Shown here piece after piece: positions 6,226-7,013 of a DNA stretch of 7,013 nt; the stretch's first letter is position 1, and each line of letters begins with the position of its first letter. Origin of the DNA: Erysipelotrichaceae bacterium UBA3379. Its GTDB lineage: Bacteria; Bacillota_I; Bacilli_A; Erysipelotrichales; Coprobacillaceae. The translations under genes were made by a program, and so were the position numbers. The notes under the pieces were generated by a model. It made no database searches. It was not told where the DNA came from and worked only from the letters and a program-made list of their open reading frames with translations. The stretch spans positions 9,359 to 16,371 of the forward strand of contig DEPZ01000076.1 of the NCBI GenBank assembly GCA_002359025.1, read 5' to 3'.

Positions 6226-6254
6226 ATTATATAGTTAATAATAAAAAATGTAAA
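6226..6254 (-). promoter_or_regulatory. Sigma-A promoter of gdhA
   Basis: On the minus strand TTTACA (6254-6249, 5 of 6 to TTGACA) and a perfect TATAAT (6231-6226) are separated by exactly 17 bp. Predicted start is near 6219, leaving a leader of about 17 nt that begins at the ribosome binding site AAGGACGG (6219-6212). Confidence 0.8.
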
Positions 6255-6285
6255 TAAAAAATATGTAAATTAATAATTTTTTATT
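6240..6285. repeat. AT-rich direct and inverted repeats around the gdhA -35 region
   Basis: AATAAAAAAT occurs at 6240-6249 and 6253-6262, each followed within two bases by TGTAAAT-type sequence, and its reverse complement ATTTTTTATT is at 6276-6285. The first copy overlaps the gdhA -35 box. This could be a regulator site or curved UP-element-like DNA; it could also simply reflect very high AT content. Confidence 0.4.
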
Positions 6286-6301
6286 ACTTATATAAAATGT
6301 T

Positions 6302-6330
6302 TTGTTATTATTTAGAAAATATGGTAAACT
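6302..6330 (+). promoter_or_regulatory. Candidate extended -10 promoter of the PH-like membrane protein gene
   Basis: TTGTTA (6302-6307, 4 of 6) and TAAACT (6325-6330, 4 of 6) are spaced by 17 bp, with TGG (6322-6324) directly before the -10, giving an extended -10. Predicted start is about 6337, which would rule out the upstream TTG (6302) and ATG (6332) start candidates. Confidence 0.5.
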
Positions 6331-6346
6331 GATGACGGTGATTGAA

Positions 6347-6739
6347 GTGAGTAAAAAGTTTAAAGAATATAGAATGTTTTTATTATGTTTGTTTTTATTT
6401 ATAGTATTTCTGGTTTGTAGTGTAGAGACTTTCTTTGAGAAGAATCCAGTTCGTTTTTTAGCAATGATGATTTTATTATTTGTTGCATTATTTTTATTAA
6501 CAACACGTTTTAAAATTATTTTATTTGAAGATATGATGATGATTTATGAATGGAAATATGTTGCGTTACTTCCAGCTGTGATTAACTATAAGGATATTCA
6601 GTCTATACAAAAAAAGTCAAAACATTGTGTAGAAATCATTCATCATAAAAAAAGTCATGTTTATGTATTTAATAGTCAAAAGTTTATAGAAGAATATAAC
6701 AAGATAAATAACTCTCTAAAGGGCAGTGAGGCGAATTAA
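6347..6739 (+). CDS. Small two-helix membrane protein with PH-like cytosolic tail (hypothetical)
   Basis: Unrecognised protein of about 130 residues. The start is uncertain: the frame is open from TTG 6302 and also offers ATG 6332 and GTG 6338. GTG 6347 is chosen because GGTGA (6337-6341) lies 5 nt upstream and the likely promoter ends at 6330. From GTG 6347, two transmembrane helices occupy about residues 10-29 and 37-52, joined by a very short loop (ETFFEKNP). A basic, strand-rich tail of about 75 residues follows (FKIILFED, INYKDIQSIQKK, CVEIIHHKK), ending in an amphipathic helix. The pattern of a membrane hairpin followed by strands with a W-x-x-I/YKDI-x-SI-type motif resembles bacterial PH-domain (bPH2-like) membrane proteins; this is inference. 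It is divergent from gdhA and is followed by a terminator 57 nt after its stop codon, so it is probably a single gene. Confidence 0.65.
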   Translation: MSKKFKEYRMFLLCLFLFIVFLVCSVETFFEKNPVRFLAMMILLFVALFLLTTRFKIILFEDMMMIYEWKYVALLPAVINYKDIQSIQKKSKHCVEIIHHKKSHVYVFNSQKFIEEYNKINNSLKGSEAN

Positions 6740-6796
6740 AAGAAATCTATAACCACATGAAGAGTTTTAACTTTTTCAGTTGCTTTAGAGGTGAAT

Positions 6797-6830
6797 AAAG
6801 GTATCAAAAAAATGTTTGATATCTTTTTTT
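6797..6830 (+). terminator. Rho-independent terminator downstream of the PH-like gene
   Basis: A 12-bp stem (6797-6808 with 6815-6826) contains one G-T wobble, has a 6-nt loop, and is followed by T residues to 6830. Confidence 0.8.
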
Positions 6831-6917
6831 ATGCATCATTATAAGATGATACTTAATATTATTGGTAGTGTAGATAGTTACTGGTTTATAATATAATAAA
6901 TATAGAAATGATGCATA
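6830..6917. repeat. 11-bp perfect inverted repeat, arms 77 bp apart
   Basis: TATGCATCATT (6830-6840) is the exact reverse complement of AATGATGCATA (6907-6917); pairing continues for three more bases beyond one mismatch. The enclosed sequence is AT-rich and also contains ATTATAA (6838-6844) facing TTATAAT (6886-6892). No T run follows the right arm, so it is not a terminator. It could be a small inverted-repeat element, a binding site pair or chance. Confidence 0.5.
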
Positions 6918-7013
6918 TAAATGAAAATTTATTATCACGAGATTATAGTAAGTGTAAGCAACATGATGATTATACAGTGGACTGTTTTAGTGATTAGAAG
7001 TGCTATGGAAGAT
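6831..7013. other. Terminal region without a supported gene
   Basis: Apart from the inverted repeat and the promoter-like AT boxes nothing firm is visible. A frame from ATG 6921 (MKIYYHEIIVSVS...) stays open to the window end but has no ribosome binding site. A 29-codon frame at 6908-6997 also lacks one. On the minus strand, 7012-6935 could be the end of a hydrophobic protein (SSIALLITK...), but it is only 25 codons. Confidence 0.4.
6862..6897 (+). promoter_or_regulatory. Possible promoter reading out of the window
   Basis: Two overlapping perfect TATAAT boxes (6887-6892 and 6892-6897) lie in AT-rich DNA; the best -35 is TTGGTA (6862-6867, 4 of 6) at a long 19-bp spacing. It could serve a gene beginning beyond the window. 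Weak because TATAAT is common by chance here. Confidence 0.3.

Noticed and set aside
6908..6997. 29-codon gene (MMHINENLLS...)
   Set aside because: No ribosome binding site, no recognisable motif, and its start lies in the inverted-repeat arm; consistent with a chance frame.
6935..7012. End of a minus-strand membrane protein
   Set aside because: Only 25 codons are visible, hydrophobic by chance in AT-rich DNA, and no terminator follows on that strand.
1..7013. CRISPR array, tRNA, rRNA, insertion sequence or defence system
   Set aside because: No regular repeat-spacer pattern, no cloverleaf-like or rRNA-like stretch, and no transposase or integrase motif in any frame.

Overview
The window is AT-rich DNA from a low-GC, spore-forming Firmicute. 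Gene content and protein style (dacF-spoIIAA-spoIIAB-sigF cluster, clostridial-type glutamate dehydrogenase, many AAA/ATT/TAT codons) fit the Erysipelotrichia/Clostridia side, perhaps a Coprobacillus/Thomasclavelia-like gut organism. The taxon is inferred from sequence style, not from a search.

Left part (1-2001): the 3' end of a DacF-type D-alanyl-D-alanine carboxypeptidase, then the complete sporulation switch operon spoIIAA (anti-anti-sigma), spoIIAB (anti-sigma kinase) and sigF (forespore sigma factor). spoIIAA/spoIIAB overlap by 4 nt and spoIIAB/sigF by 14 nt, which indicates translational coupling. The dacF-spoIIAA gap carries an imperfect 20-bp tandem duplication whose second unit contains a near-consensus Spo0A box.

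Middle (2002-4820): lepB (type I signal peptidase) has its own extended -10 promoter just after sigF and a terminator hairpin overlapping its stop codon. It is followed by a small, tyrosine-rich, probably exported protein and then by a 583-residue protein of the PEP carboxykinase/HPr kinase P-loop superfamily. By hand alignment this protein keeps the nucleotide-binding parts of PEPCK but lacks two Mn2+ ligands and has an HPr-kinase-like Walker A, so calling it an ordinary PEPCK would be unsafe. It ends at a strong terminator.

Right part (4827-7013): gdhA (hexameric glutamate dehydrogenase) lies on the minus strand, convergent with the PEPCK-like gene, with its own terminator and a very good sigma-A promoter. 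A divergent gene for a small two-helix membrane protein with a PH-like cytosolic tail follows, with a terminator at 6797-6830. The last ~180 bases hold an 11-bp inverted repeat, AT-rich promoter-like sequence and no gene I can support.

How the genes work together: SpoIIAA, SpoIIAB and sigma F form the partner-switching circuit that confines sigma-F activity to the forespore, and DacF is a peptidoglycan enzyme of the same programme. The remaining genes (lepB, exported protein, PEPCK-like, gdhA, PH-like) look like independently transcribed housekeeping or unknown genes. No mobile element, CRISPR array, tRNA or rRNA is visible.
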